DNA from: JAEMQF01 sp963775015
GTDB lineage: Bacteria > Pseudomonadota > Gammaproteobacteria > Burkholderiales > Burkholderiaceae_C
Direction: 5' to 3'
DNA: 64,000 nt
NCBI GenBank assembly: GCA_963775015.1
Contig: CAVZHI010000003.1
Coordinates: forward strand, 62,001-126,000
Part shown: in pieces, positions 9,501 through 16,537 of the stretch
How the letters are laid out: the number at the start of each line of letters is the position of its first letter
How positions within the stretch are numbered: position 1 is the stretch's first letter
Translations under genes and position numbers: made by a program
The notes under the pieces: model-generated
Told to the model about the DNA's origin: nothing
The model's database searches: none
Seen by the model: only the letters and a program-made list of their open reading frames with translations

Positions 9501-9874
9501 CCGTTGACCGTCGCGGTTTGGTTTCCCCACGAAAGATCGACTGCAGTGCCGAGAATCTGCCGCAAGTCGATCTTGTCTCGACCCAGAGAAAAGTCAGTGA
9601 TGGTGTCGAAGTCGAGTGTCCCCGATTCGACCGCGGAGTTGAAGACAAATGTGTCGCTCCCAGCTCCGCCTGAAAGTCTGTCGCCCCCATTGCCACCAAT
9701 GATCGTGTCATCTCCGCCCTCGCCAAAGAGAACGTCCGCACCATTGCCTCCATCGATGACGTCGTTGCCAGAACCTGCAAAAACAGTATCCTTTCCGTTT
9801 CCTGCATTGATTCGGTCGTCGTTCAGGGTGCCGAAAATCGTGTCGGCGCCATTGCTGCCGTTGATGGTTGCCAT
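3566..9874 (-). CDS. Giant RTX/VCBS/cadherin-like repeat protein, probable type I secreted adhesin
   Basis: The 2102-residue protein is built of repeats. Residues 1-80 hold about seven RTX calcium-binding nonapeptides (GGNGADVLF, GEGGDDTII, GGAGSDTF). One Ig/cadherin-like domain follows, then residues about 291-1539 are five identical 250-residue units, each with two domains ending in VNDAP. A VCBS domain lies at about 1550-1650, and more RTX repeats at about 1740-2040 lead to a serralysin-like tail ending FDFVL. The tail and the lack of a Sec signal point to export by a type I system, but no ABC exporter, membrane fusion protein or TolC is encoded in the window. Likely role: calcium-stabilised surface adhesion or biofilm. 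A GGAGAGG ribosome site precedes the ATG at 9874. The parts outside the repeats look less GC-rich than neighbouring genes, suggesting acquisition. Confidence 0.88.
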   Translation of the reverse strand: MATINGSNGADTIFGTLNDDRINAGNGKDTVFAGSGNDVIDGGNGADVLFGEGGDDTIIGGNGGDRLSGGAGSDTFVFNSAVESGTLDFDTITDFSLGRDKIDLRQILGTAVDLSWGNQTATVNGVWYQQDGANSMILADTNSDGVADLKVQLNGLHALSVADFLGVSGGATNIAPVNTIPGPQSIGEDETFVFGGANAISVADADSANLTVTLSSSNGALTLAQTTGLNFTLGDGNSDGSMTFTGSAASINAALNGLSFRGTPNFNGTATIQITTSDGSASDTDEVAISIAAVNDAPVNNGLAAFTTNEDTPAFINGLSVSDVDAAGGGQIQVTLGVSPGTGTLSVTGIGSTGVSFNNLGSSFTLQGTLAQINAALGTLNAVRFTPAADFFGSSTLTMTTSDQGVSGLGGTLTDSDSVSITVAPVNDAPTGTDMTLALTEDTPRILALADFGFDDVENDAFAAVALTTLPSRGTLTLNGTALGAGALVAAADIAAGALVYTPALNVNGGDNFTFQVQDDGGTANGGVQLDPSPNTLSLAIAAVNDAPVNNGLAAFTTNEDTPAFINGLSVSDVDAAGGGQIQVTLGVSPGTGTLSVTGIGSTGVSFNNLGSSFTLQGTLAQINAALGTLNAVRFTPAADFFGSSTLTMTTSDQGVSGLGGTLTDSDSVSITVAPVNDAPTGTDMTLALTEDTPRILALADFGFDDVENDAFAAVALTTLPSRGTLTLNGTALGAGALVAAADIAAGALVYTPALNVNGGDNFTFQVQDDGGTANGGVQLDPSPNTLSLAIAAVNDAPVNNGLAAFTTNEDTPAFINGLSVSDVDAAGGGQIQVTLGVSPGTGTLSVTGIGSTGVSFNNLGSSFTLQGTLAQINAALGTLNAVRFTPAADFFGSSTLTMTTSDQGVSGLGGTLTDSDSVSITVAPVNDAPTGTDMTLALTEDTPRILALADFGFDDVENDAFAAVALTTLPSRGTLTLNGTALGAGALVAAADIAAGALVYTPALNVNGGDNFTFQVQDDGGTANGGVQLDPSPNTLSLAIAAVNDAPVNNGLAAFTTNEDTPAFINGLSVSDVDAAGGGQIQVTLGVSPGTGTLSVTGIGSTGVSFNNLGSSFTLQGTLAQINAALGTLNAVRFTPAADFFGSSTLTMTTSDQGVSGLGGTLTDSDSVSITVAPVNDAPTGTDMTLALTEDTPRILALADFGFDDVENDAFAAVALTTLPSRGTLTLNGTALGAGALVAAADIAAGALVYTPALNVNGGDNFTFQVQDDGGTANGGVQLDPSPNTLSLAIAAVNDAPVNNGLAAFTTNEDTPAFINGLSVSDVDAAGGGQIQVTLGVSPGTGTLSVTGIGSTGVSFNNLGSSFTLQGTLAQINAALGTLNAVRFTPAADFFGSSTLTMTTSDQGVSGLGGTLTDSDSVSITVAPVNDAPTGTDMTLALTEDTPRILALADFGFDDVENDAFAAVALTTLPSRGTLTLNGTALGAGALVAAADIAAGALVYTPALNVNGGDNFTFQVQDDGGTANGGVQLDPSPNTLSFSISAVNDAAVITSESPNGFAGLVVEDGAVAGISTTSGNLFATDIDNPDDSWQEVTPSVLTASGFGRYQVNSVGAWTYTLDNANSTVNALGAGQTLMDSFIVNTIDGTSATVNITINGANDSSPPLALDDQIYSRDAVAAIPEWALLQNDSDLDGDSIDVSSAAVLSGGGDTVAHAAGIGPEGTVTFTDVGANGGSFSYQIIDSFGVESLGSAISSVQRDIAGSLDAGVAGGRTGDQILVGGASADDIFGGDGNDILLGGGGADRYHFDLDDGTDHIWDSSTSISNSEIVQFDTGTTSAISAISAERFGADLKLTVELTSVTLLDPAFGSPEVLRFNQAVGSPPLLFHGYDLAATQNYRIQSDLLGDTGADLIASTSAGETLDGVGGNDLLFGNAGADTLNGGAGADLLVGGSEMDTLNGDADNDVLVGDSGDDRLNGGTGRDILTGGEGTDTFEFSSVLDSASSTTGDLIVDFERINDKIDLSGIDANSTTGANDAFSPALLTNLLEAFTLPGQIRFGYSSATNETIVQANVDANFSTVDFEIHLIGNYTLPGATLSPFDFVL
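5259..9004. repeat. Five tandem 750-bp exact repeats inside the adhesin gene
   Basis: From about 5259 to 9004 the sequence repeats with a 750-nt period (for example 6001-6120 equals 7501-7620), giving five head-to-tail copies with no substitution noticed. The unit is 250 codons, so copy number can change in frame. Sequence just outside both edges diverges at once (5250s and 9005 onward). The lack of third-position differences implies recent expansion or ongoing gene conversion. Short-read assembly could have mis-set the copy number. Confidence 0.95.
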
Positions 9875-9938
9875 GTCGACCTCTCCAGGAATTCGAAAGC
9901 CGTAGATAGTAGAAGGCCGGAATGCCGGAACTATTCAC

Positions 9939-10994
9939 TCAGGGCCGCGCCTCGAGCACCAGATTGAACGGCGTCTGCGTCGCGCGGCGAAACTTCGTGA
10001 AGCCGCCCTTCGTGACGACGTCGCGCAAGCGGGCCTCGCCCGCCTGCGCCCCCAGGCAGGCACCCACTTCCTGCGAGCGCGACGCTGGCGTGCAGATGAA
10101 GGTGGAGGCCGAGTAATAGATGCGCCCGATCGGATTCAGGTTGTCTTCCAGCTTGTCGTTGGCGAACGGCTCGACGATGAGCCAGGTGCCATCCGCCTTC
10201 AGGCTCGCGCGCACATGCGCCGCCGCGCCCACTGGGTCCCCCATGTCGTGCAGGCAATCGAACACTGCCACCATGTCGTAGTTGTTGCCGGGGAAGTCTT
10301 TCGCCTTGGCGACTTCGAAGGTGGCCCGGTCTTCGACGCCTGCCTTCTTCGCCGCTGCACGTGCGTACTCGATCGACGGCGCGTGGTAGTCGAAGCCGGT
10401 GAAGGTGGACTTGGGATACGCCTGCGCCATGATGATCGTGGAGGCGCCGTGGCCGCAGCCCACGTCGGCGACACGCGCGCCGGCTTTCAGCTTCGCATCG
10501 ACGCCATCGAGCGTGGGGATCCAGCTGCTGACGAGGTTCGCAGCGTAACCGGGGCGGAAGAAGCGCTCGGTGCCGTGGAACAGCGACGGGTCGTGTTCAT
10601 GCCACCCCAGGCCGAGACCCGTGCGCATCGCCTGCATCATTTTCGGGATCGCTTTGAAGATCGCGATCGACACCTGGAATGCGCCGGGAATGAACGCCGG
10701 GCTGCCCTCCTGCGCCAGCGCCATCGCCTGTTCCTCGCTCATGCTGAATCGCTGTGTCGCTGCGTCGTACTCGACGTAGCCGCTCGCGGCTTGCGCGCAG
10801 AGCCACTCGCGCAGGTAACGCGGGTCGGTTTCGGTCTTGTGGGCCAGGGTCTCGACGTCGCTTGCGCCTTCGGCAAGTCGTTTGTAAAGACCCAGTTGAT
10901 CGCCCACGACCACCGTCGCGGCGTGTGCGACGGCACCGAGGTCGCCGACGAATCGGCCCATGAACTCGTTGAGTTTTGCTTCGTTGATGGACAT
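9939..10994 (-). CDS. Class I SAM-dependent methyltransferase with N-terminal winged helix
   Basis: The 351-residue protein has an N-terminal helical/winged-helix dimerisation region (about residues 5-95, with GLYKRLAEGASDVETLA) and a C-terminal Rossmann methyltransferase domain. The SAM-binding motif is VADVGCGHGAST near residue 170, followed by FTGFDYHAPSI and the acidic stretch YDMVAVFDCLHDMGDP. This layout matches Rv2258c-like and O-methyltransferase-like enzymes acting on small molecules. The ATG at 10994 (MSINEAKLNEF) is preferred over one 33 nt upstream because GGAG lies at the right distance before it. The acceptor substrate is unknown. It stands alone between the adhesin and the haloperoxidase-like gene, all on the minus strand. 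Confidence 0.85.
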   Translation of the reverse strand: MSINEAKLNEFMGRFVGDLGAVAHAATVVVGDQLGLYKRLAEGASDVETLAHKTETDPRYLREWLCAQAASGYVEYDAATQRFSMSEEQAMALAQEGSPAFIPGAFQVSIAIFKAIPKMMQAMRTGLGLGWHEHDPSLFHGTERFFRPGYAANLVSSWIPTLDGVDAKLKAGARVADVGCGHGASTIIMAQAYPKSTFTGFDYHAPSIEYARAAAKKAGVEDRATFEVAKAKDFPGNNYDMVAVFDCLHDMGDPVGAAAHVRASLKADGTWLIVEPFANDKLEDNLNPIGRIYYSASTFICTPASRSQEVGACLGAQAGEARLRDVVTKGGFTKFRRATQTPFNLVLEARP

Positions 10995-11141
10995 GCTGTG
11001 CTCCGGAAGTTGGGGAGATTGAGTCAAGTGGCTGTGCCTGTTCAGGGCTCGGTTGTTTGTAGTGAAGAACGACCATTGGCAATTCGCTGTCGGCGCCGCA
11101 GAGCGCCTGCGTGCCCCGCAAGTTCGCTGCGTCGCAATTCG

Positions 11142-12386
11142 TCAGAGTGGCCGCATCAACGCCGCTACCGTGTCCACGCCAATCTTGCGGCCCATCTTGG
11201 TGCCGTCCTCGTCGGCGGCGCGGAAGTGGATGCCGGCCCAGACGCGCGCGTCTTCGACCTCTTTCGCCATTTGCGTGAAGCTGGTCCAGGAGCGAACGAT
11301 GCCCACCAACGGCATGTGCGTGTCACTCACGTTCACCTTGTCGTCGGGGAACAGCGCGAGCAGTACGCCCAGGGCGCCGCCCGAGGTGATGCAGTGGCCC
11401 GAGGGGTAGTCGGGGAAGCCCGGGGTGTTGTGCACAGGCTCCCAGTTCGGATCGCCCGCGAGCGCCGGGTTGCCCGGGCCGTCAGGGTGCCGGATGGCGT
11501 TGTACGGGCGCCAGAAGTTGTAGCGGTACTTCTGTTCCGAGCCCACGACCTGGGTGTCGTGACCGGCGATGTTGAGCAGTGCGAACAGCCTCGCGTTTTC
11601 GGCGACGCCGAGATTCCTGGCGCGCGACGCAGCCTGCGCCGCTTTGTTCCACGGGATGATGGTCTGCACCGTCCAATACGCGGCCACGGCAAGTTGCTCC
11701 GACGTGCGCGTGGTGCTGAAGCGCCCGCCCAGGGTCTTGACTTCGTTGTAGTCTCGCGCAAAGCGCTCGCTGTTGAGCGCCGGTGGGCCGCCGATGTCGT
11801 AGCTCCGCACGTCCTTGATCGCCATCGGCTTGACCTGGCGCCAGGAGTAATAGATGGGGGCCCCCCACTGCGGCGTCTGTTGCCACACGCCCGGGCCGGC
11901 CGGCGGTACTTGGAACACGGCCGGGTCACCCACACCGTCTGTGGCCCACGTGGCGAGCAGCTTTTCGGCGACCTGCTTGCCGAGCGCGACGCCGTCGCTC
12001 TTGCCTTGACTCTCGGCCACTTTACCCAGAGCCGTGGCCAGCGCGCGGTCCAGGGCGGCCCTTTGCATCGGTGCCTCGACGGACAGAACCGAGTGCGCGG
12101 CGCTGGCCACCGCAGCGTCGATCGAGGTTCCGGCGGGCGCTTTCATGTCGACGCCGAACGGTGCGTACTTGCGTTCGACGGCATTGACCAAGTCAAAGAT
12201 CGCCGCGTGCATGTGCGCCAGGGTTCGCACTTGGAACCACGCGCCACCGGCAAAGGCAGCGGTGACGTGTGTCACGTTCAACGCTGTCTGGTTCCAGTCG
12301 GTGACGGCGTCGGCGCGGCTGGTGGCATTGCTCAGAAGCAGCGTTGCGACGAGCAACGCCTGCGAAATCGATTTGCTGGGGTTCAT
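11142..12386 (-). CDS. Secreted vanadium-dependent haloperoxidase / PAP2-like protein
   Basis: The 414-residue protein starts with a Sec signal peptide (SISQALLVATLLLSNATSRA). Its C-terminal half has the vanadate/phosphate-binding motifs of the PAP2/haloperoxidase superfamily in order: KYRYNFWRPYNAIR, PDYPSGHCITSGG, and a third block AGIHFRAADEDG carrying the catalytic His. It therefore probably acts in the periplasm, either oxidising halides with peroxide or hydrolysing phosphate esters; sequence alone does not separate the two. GGAGAG stands just before the ATG at 12386. The long in-frame extension upstream belongs to a decayed neighbour (12550-12912) and is not part of this protein. Confidence 0.85.
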   Translation of the reverse strand: MNPSKSISQALLVATLLLSNATSRADAVTDWNQTALNVTHVTAAFAGGAWFQVRTLAHMHAAIFDLVNAVERKYAPFGVDMKAPAGTSIDAAVASAAHSVLSVEAPMQRAALDRALATALGKVAESQGKSDGVALGKQVAEKLLATWATDGVGDPAVFQVPPAGPGVWQQTPQWGAPIYYSWRQVKPMAIKDVRSYDIGGPPALNSERFARDYNEVKTLGGRFSTTRTSEQLAVAAYWTVQTIIPWNKAAQAASRARNLGVAENARLFALLNIAGHDTQVVGSEQKYRYNFWRPYNAIRHPDGPGNPALAGDPNWEPVHNTPGFPDYPSGHCITSGGALGVLLALFPDDKVNVSDTHMPLVGIVRSWTSFTQMAKEVEDARVWAGIHFRAADEDGTKMGRKIGVDTVAALMRPL

Positions 12387-12549
12387 GCGTCTCTCCATGT
12401 CGCCGGGCGCGGCCGGCCATGTTCTTGGGGGCCGCCAGCAGCTTCGTGTGCGCGCCCGGGAAAGTCCCGAAGGAGTGCCGAATCGACGCCGAAAGATTTC
12501 CGAAGTCGTTTCAGGACGCCAAGCGTGCAGATTCGGTGGCTGCCGCGAG

Positions 12550-12912
12550 CAGGCGCCCTTGTCGCCGCCGATGAAATAGCCGGTGACGATGGCATTGCCG
12601 GCGGCGTCCACCAGCAGAGACGCCGTCTGCTCGCGCGTTCCAGGATGGTCGAAGACGCGCTGCCACAGGGCCACGCCGGAGGCGTCGTACTTCGCGAGCA
12701 ACATCGTCGACCACGGCACCGAGCCCGCGACGAAGGGCATTGCTCTGGCCGTCCAGCGCCAGCATTTCGCCGTGCGCACCCGGATTGGTGCGCGCCCAGT
12801 CCGCCTTCACTTGCGCCAGGCCGGTGAGTGGCGCCAGCCCAGCCAGCAGCAGCAGCGCGGTCGCCAGACTTCGTGTCTTCAATGTGTCAGCCATCGCCGG
12901 CTTGCCTTTCAC
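12550..12912 (-). pseudogene. Fragment of a secreted SBBP-type beta-propeller protein, frameshifted and truncated
   Basis: The reading frame from the ATG at 12912 encodes a signal peptide (SLATALLLLAGLAPLTGLAQ) and then GEMLALDGQSNA. Near 12738 the frame is lost, and the homologous continuation FVAGSVPWSTMLLAKYDASG is in another frame, running to GNAIVTGYFIGGDKG near 12560. Blocks of the kind DGQSN-VAGS-LLAKYDASG and DAAGNAIVTG are typical of SBBP bead-like repeats. After about 12550 no propeller sequence remains, so only one to two repeats survive. It was probably truncated by the neighbouring transposon or a deletion. Confidence 0.7.
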
Positions 12913-12934
12913 AGGCGGGTCTTGTCAACTTGGG

Positions 12935-13582
12935 CTCAAGAGCACCACGCGACTGGCCGCCGAATTGGCACGAAGAGGTCATCGGGTCAGCCAGCGCACG
13001 GTGTGCGACCTCCTGGCGCAACTGCACTACAGCTTGCAGTCGGTGCGCAAGACGCGCGAAGGCGCACAGCACCCGGATCGCGACGCGCAATTCCAGTACA
13101 TCGCCGACCATGGTGGCGAAGTTCCAGCGTCAGCGCCAGCCGGTGATCTCGGTGGACACCAAGAAGAAGGAACTGATCGGGGACTTCAAGAACGCCGGGC
13201 GCGAGTGGCAGCCCGCAGGGGCAGCCCGAGGAGGTTCGCGTGCACGACTTCATCGACGAGGAATTGGGCAAGGTCGCGCCCTACGGGGTCTACGACGTGA
13301 CGGCCAACGTCGGCTGGGTGAGCGTGGGCATCGACCACGACACGGCCGAGTTCGCCGTGGAGAGCATCCGGCGCTGGTGGTTCGAGATGGGGCGGCCGCA
13401 TGTATAAGCAGGCCAAGCGGCTGCTGATCACGGCCGACGGCGGCGGCAGCAACGGCTACCGCTTGCGGCTGTGGAGGCTGCAACTGCAGAGCCTGGCCGA
13501 CGAACTGGGCCTGGAGATTGAGGTTTGCCACTTCCCGCCGGGCACCAGCAAGTGGAACAAGATCGAGCATCGGATGTTCTGA
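12935..13582 (+). pseudogene. Remnant of an ISAzo13-like family transposase
   Basis: Consecutive segments in three reading frames together resemble an ISAzo13-like (Rhodopirellula-type DDE) transposase. In order: TTRLAAELARRGHRVSQRTV with DLLAQLHYSLQSVRKT; KFQRQRQPVISVDTKKKE; EEVRVHDFIDEELGKVAPYG with TANVGWVSVGIDHDTAEFAV; and LLITADGGGSNGYRLRLW with CHFPPGTSKWNKIEHRMF, then a stop. At least three frameshifts separate them, and both ends are missing. The catalytic Asp of ISVDTKKKE and of ITADGGGSNG are present, but the gene cannot make an intact protein. No terminal inverted repeats were identified. Confidence 0.8.
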
Positions 13583-13701
13583 CTTAGGGCTCGAGTGAGG
13601 CGGTACAGCTTGGCCCCCGGCGGCGCGACTGTCACGATGGACTGGCGATGGGGCGACGAACAATTGCTGATTTCTATGGGCTGCCGCGGCGCTTTGCCGC
13701 C

Positions 13702-14175
13702 CTACCTCGTGACTATTCCGGAAACAGTGCAATGGTTGAATGCGCCAAATGGCAAGTTGGCGACGCAACTCAAAGTCTCGCCCTGAGGCAGCGGGATGCC
13801 CGGGGAAAACAACGCGCAACTGGCAGCGGCATTGATCGTCGCAATGCATGTGGAGCCCGCGATCGGCCCCAGTGTCGACCCGCTGACATGCCCCCCAACG
13901 CAATTGTTGTCGCCGAGGGTCGAGAAGCAAATTTGAGTTAGGACTGTTCGGCCCCTGTTGGGCGTTGTCAGTATTGGCGCAGATCCACCAGGCGGCGCTG
14001 TGGCAATGCCGCCAATCAGCGAGCCGCTCAGCGACCCCATGTTGACGTCTTGCGCGAGTGTGGGAAGTGCATAGCTGGTGGCAGCCAATAGAACTGCTGC
14101 CGTGCTTGTGGCCGCAGAGTGACGCGATTTTGACTGGCGATCGGGCGTGCCAACGTTTCTCGTACTACGGAACAT
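13702..14175 (-). CDS. Small secreted hypothetical protein with cysteine pairs
   Basis: The 157-residue product is not recognised. It has a long signal peptide ending near SYALPTLAQD and a mature part rich in Gly, Ser and Thr with five cysteines (QICFSTLGDNNCVGG, GSTCIATINAAASCALF, LSCVANLPFG, NHCTVSG), suggesting a disulphide-bonded extracytoplasmic domain. A strong AGGAGAGATCC ribosome site precedes the ATG at 14175. The start lies inside the end of the upstream amidohydrolase gene (11-nt overlap), so the two are probably translated together. The function is unknown. Confidence 0.65.
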   Translation of the reverse strand: MFRSTRNVGTPDRQSKSRHSAATSTAAVLLAATSYALPTLAQDVNMGSLSGSLIGGIATAPPGGSAPILTTPNRGRTVLTQICFSTLGDNNCVGGHVSGSTLGPIAGSTCIATINAAASCALFSPGIPLPQGETLSCVANLPFGAFNHCTVSGIVTR

Positions 14176-16306
14176 GGATCTCTCCTGAATGGCGCCGATG
14201 GGTTGATGTGAGCACGCTTGCGGCTACCACCGGCATGTCGGCCGCGTGTGCATCGGCCACAGGCCGAACGCCTGTCTTCAGCTCAATCACATTCGACACG
14301 AACGGCCTGATGCCCATGCTTCGATACAGCTCAGCCGGGAGAATCAACTTGCCCTGCGTGATCACGAGCGCCACCTTGCGTAGCTGCGCGATGTCGCGCG
14401 TCGGGTCGCCGTCCACCAGCACCAGGTCGGCGAGTTTGCCCACTGCGATGCTGCCCCGCTCATGCAGCGTGCCGGTGTACTTCGCGCCGTTGAGCGTGGC
14501 GATCTGCAGGGCCTGCGAAGGCGTCAACCCGGCTTTGACGTAAAGCTCGAGCTCGCTGTGCAAGGTGAACCCTGCAATCGCATCGGTGCCGGCGACGACG
14601 GGGATTCCGGCGCGATACGCATGGCCGACAAATTCGACCATGCGCTCGAACGAGGCGCGGTAGCGCGCGGCGGTCGCGTCGTCGGAGATCTTCATGCCGC
14701 CGCTGAGAAAGCCGCGCTGCACGTTGGCGGGAAGGTGCGGCATGACGGCGCGATATGGCTCCGACACTTCGCCGTCGCGCTGCTTGATGAAGTCGAAAGT
14801 GGCCAGGGTCGGGTCGATCACCGTGCCGCGGCGCTTGAGCAGCGCGATGAAGTCGCGTGCCGGCTTGGACTCGAAGTCGAACGCGCTCAGCTTCTCTGCC
14901 GGGAGGTAAAAACGCTCGAGCGTGCGCGTGTCCGTTTCCGGCGTGACGAGGAAGTTCAGCAGGAGCTGATTGATGTGCTGGAGTTCGTCGAAGCCTTGCT
15001 CGACCACGTCTTGCGCACGCATGAATGCCGGAACGTGGCCGCTCACCCGCATGCCGCGGCTGTGCGCGTAGGCGACTGTCTCACGCAGGATGGCGCGCGG
15101 GAACGAGTTGTAGATCTTGAGTTGCGGGTAGCCGCGCTGGGCGTACCAGTCGACGACGTCTTTCGCTTCGGAGAGTGTCTTTACGGCACGGCCCAGACGG
15201 GAAGCAAAGGGACTCTCGCCTTCGAGAAAACCGCAGGGAACGATTTGCGGCATCAACAATTCGCCGCGCGTGGATTCGTCGAGAATCTGCTGCAATTTGG
15301 CGTTGTCGCTGCCCATGTCGCGCACGGTGGTCACGCCAGCCGCCAGGTGCAGGCTGCCTTGCCAGCGACCGACGTGGCCGTGCATGTCGAACAAGCCCGG
15401 CAGCAAGACGCGCCCAGCGGCGTCGATCGCTGCGTCGGCGTCATGCGTGCGCGTCCCGGCAGGCAATACTGCAGTGATGCGACCGCGCAGCAGGTACACG
15501 TCTGAAGGTTCACCCAGCCGGGCGGTGTCACTGTCGAAGACGCGTGCGTTGCGCAACACGGTGAGACCTCGCAAAGGCTGCTGCAGGCGCGCTGCGTTGT
15601 CCTTGAGCAGGGCGACTTCGGCAGTCCTCTGGTGTTCAGTGAGCAATGCGACATTGCCCTGCCAGCCTTCTTCGATGGCCACGCTCCAGCCGGGGTAGAT
15701 CGCCGCAAACAGGCGCGGCACCGGCTCGACCGTGGCCCAGTAGAACGACGGCGTGAGCCAGACGCCTGTCTGGACGAGCAACTGCACGTGTCGCCTCGCG
15801 CCGGCGTGCGTGACAACGACTTCATCGAGTTTGCGCTGCGACAGCGTGCCGGACGGCAGCAAGGCGATCTGGCCACCGGCACGCGCCGCCGCGCCGATGC
15901 TCGCTGAAATCGGTTCGTATGAACTGTCGCGGGGCAGGTAGAAGGCTGTGCCCGCGACGCTCGCGCGGCCCGTTTCGGCCAGTGAGTGCCACTGCGCCTG
16001 ATCGACCGTGCGCGAGAAGCGTTCATTCACGGGCCCACCCATTTCCGCCTGACCTTTGACTTCATAGTGAAGAAACGTGCCGTCGCCGGCGAGGCGAAAT
16101 TGCTCTTCGAGTTCGGGCCCACGGCCGTTGTCTTTGAAGATGTAGCGCACGCGAGTGAGGCCGTCAGTGCCGCGCTCGACGACCTGTTCCCCGGCCTTGT
16201 TCCCGTCGCTTGTGGTGAGCAGGTAGCGCAGCGTTTCGGCGCGCAGCGCGCTGCTCGCGCCGAGCAGCGCCAGCGCCGACAGCAGGAGTGCGACGCGGTG
16301 TACCAC
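14165..16306 (-). CDS. Secreted amidohydrolase (imidazolonepropionase-like)
   Basis: From a GTG at 16306 the protein is 713 residues. It has a signal peptide (RVALLLSALALLGASSALRA), an N-terminal beta-rich domain of about 240 residues, and a C-terminal metal-dependent hydrolase barrel. Metal-site motifs appear in order: FDMHGHVG, YPQLKIYNSF (candidate Lys), RVSGHVPAF, ELQHINQ and VAGTDAIAG; the composite sheet ends GKLADLVLVDGDP. It likely cleaves a C-N or ester bond in the periplasm. The start is uncertain: the best ribosome site (GAGGAGAGG) serves an ATG at 16347 in a different frame, which stops exactly at this GTG. Either a leader peptide or an indel explains this. The stop overlaps the next gene by 11 nt. 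Confidence 0.8.
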   Translation of the reverse strand: MVHRVALLLSALALLGASSALRAETLRYLLTTSDGNKAGEQVVERGTDGLTRVRYIFKDNGRGPELEEQFRLAGDGTFLHYEVKGQAEMGGPVNERFSRTVDQAQWHSLAETGRASVAGTAFYLPRDSSYEPISASIGAAARAGGQIALLPSGTLSQRKLDEVVVTHAGARRHVQLLVQTGVWLTPSFYWATVEPVPRLFAAIYPGWSVAIEEGWQGNVALLTEHQRTAEVALLKDNAARLQQPLRGLTVLRNARVFDSDTARLGEPSDVYLLRGRITAVLPAGTRTHDADAAIDAAGRVLLPGLFDMHGHVGRWQGSLHLAAGVTTVRDMGSDNAKLQQILDESTRGELLMPQIVPCGFLEGESPFASRLGRAVKTLSEAKDVVDWYAQRGYPQLKIYNSFPRAILRETVAYAHSRGMRVSGHVPAFMRAQDVVEQGFDELQHINQLLLNFLVTPETDTRTLERFYLPAEKLSAFDFESKPARDFIALLKRRGTVIDPTLATFDFIKQRDGEVSEPYRAVMPHLPANVQRGFLSGGMKISDDATAARYRASFERMVEFVGHAYRAGIPVVAGTDAIAGFTLHSELELYVKAGLTPSQALQIATLNGAKYTGTLHERGSIAVGKLADLVLVDGDPTRDIAQLRKVALVITQGKLILPAELYRSMGIRPFVSNVIELKTGVRPVADAHAADMPVVAASVLTSTHRRHSGEIHVP

Positions 16307-16347
16307 TACAGAGGCCGCATCGGAGCGGCCACAGTGTCTTCGTTCAT
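16306..16347 (-). other. 13-codon leader reading frame with strong ribosome site
   Basis: GAGGAGAGG lies a few bases before an ATG at 16347 that reads MNEDTVAAPMRPL and stops with TAG. That TAG overlaps the GTG proposed as the amidohydrolase start by one base. It could be a leader peptide with translational coupling. It could equally be the true N-terminus of the amidohydrolase, broken by a one-base indel, since the next frame continues directly into the signal peptide. Confidence 0.35.
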
Positions 16348-16537
16348 GGACCTCTCCTCGTGACGCGACTGAGCGGCGCCATTGTTTATTGGGCGAACGG
16401 ATCAACCGCTGTCGCCCGCCAAGCATTGCCCTTGATCCAAGGCAAGTCCCGATGGCCTGCCGAAATTCGGGCGAAAGTTTTCCGAACCCGCGCCGAGCGT
16501 CGCAGGCGCGCAGCGACGCCTGCGGTGGCGGCGCCGC

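Noticed and set aside
10215..12827. An 870-codon plus-strand frame across the methyltransferase and haloperoxidase genes
   Set aside because: It spans two well-supported minus-strand genes and their intergenic gap, with no domain of its own.
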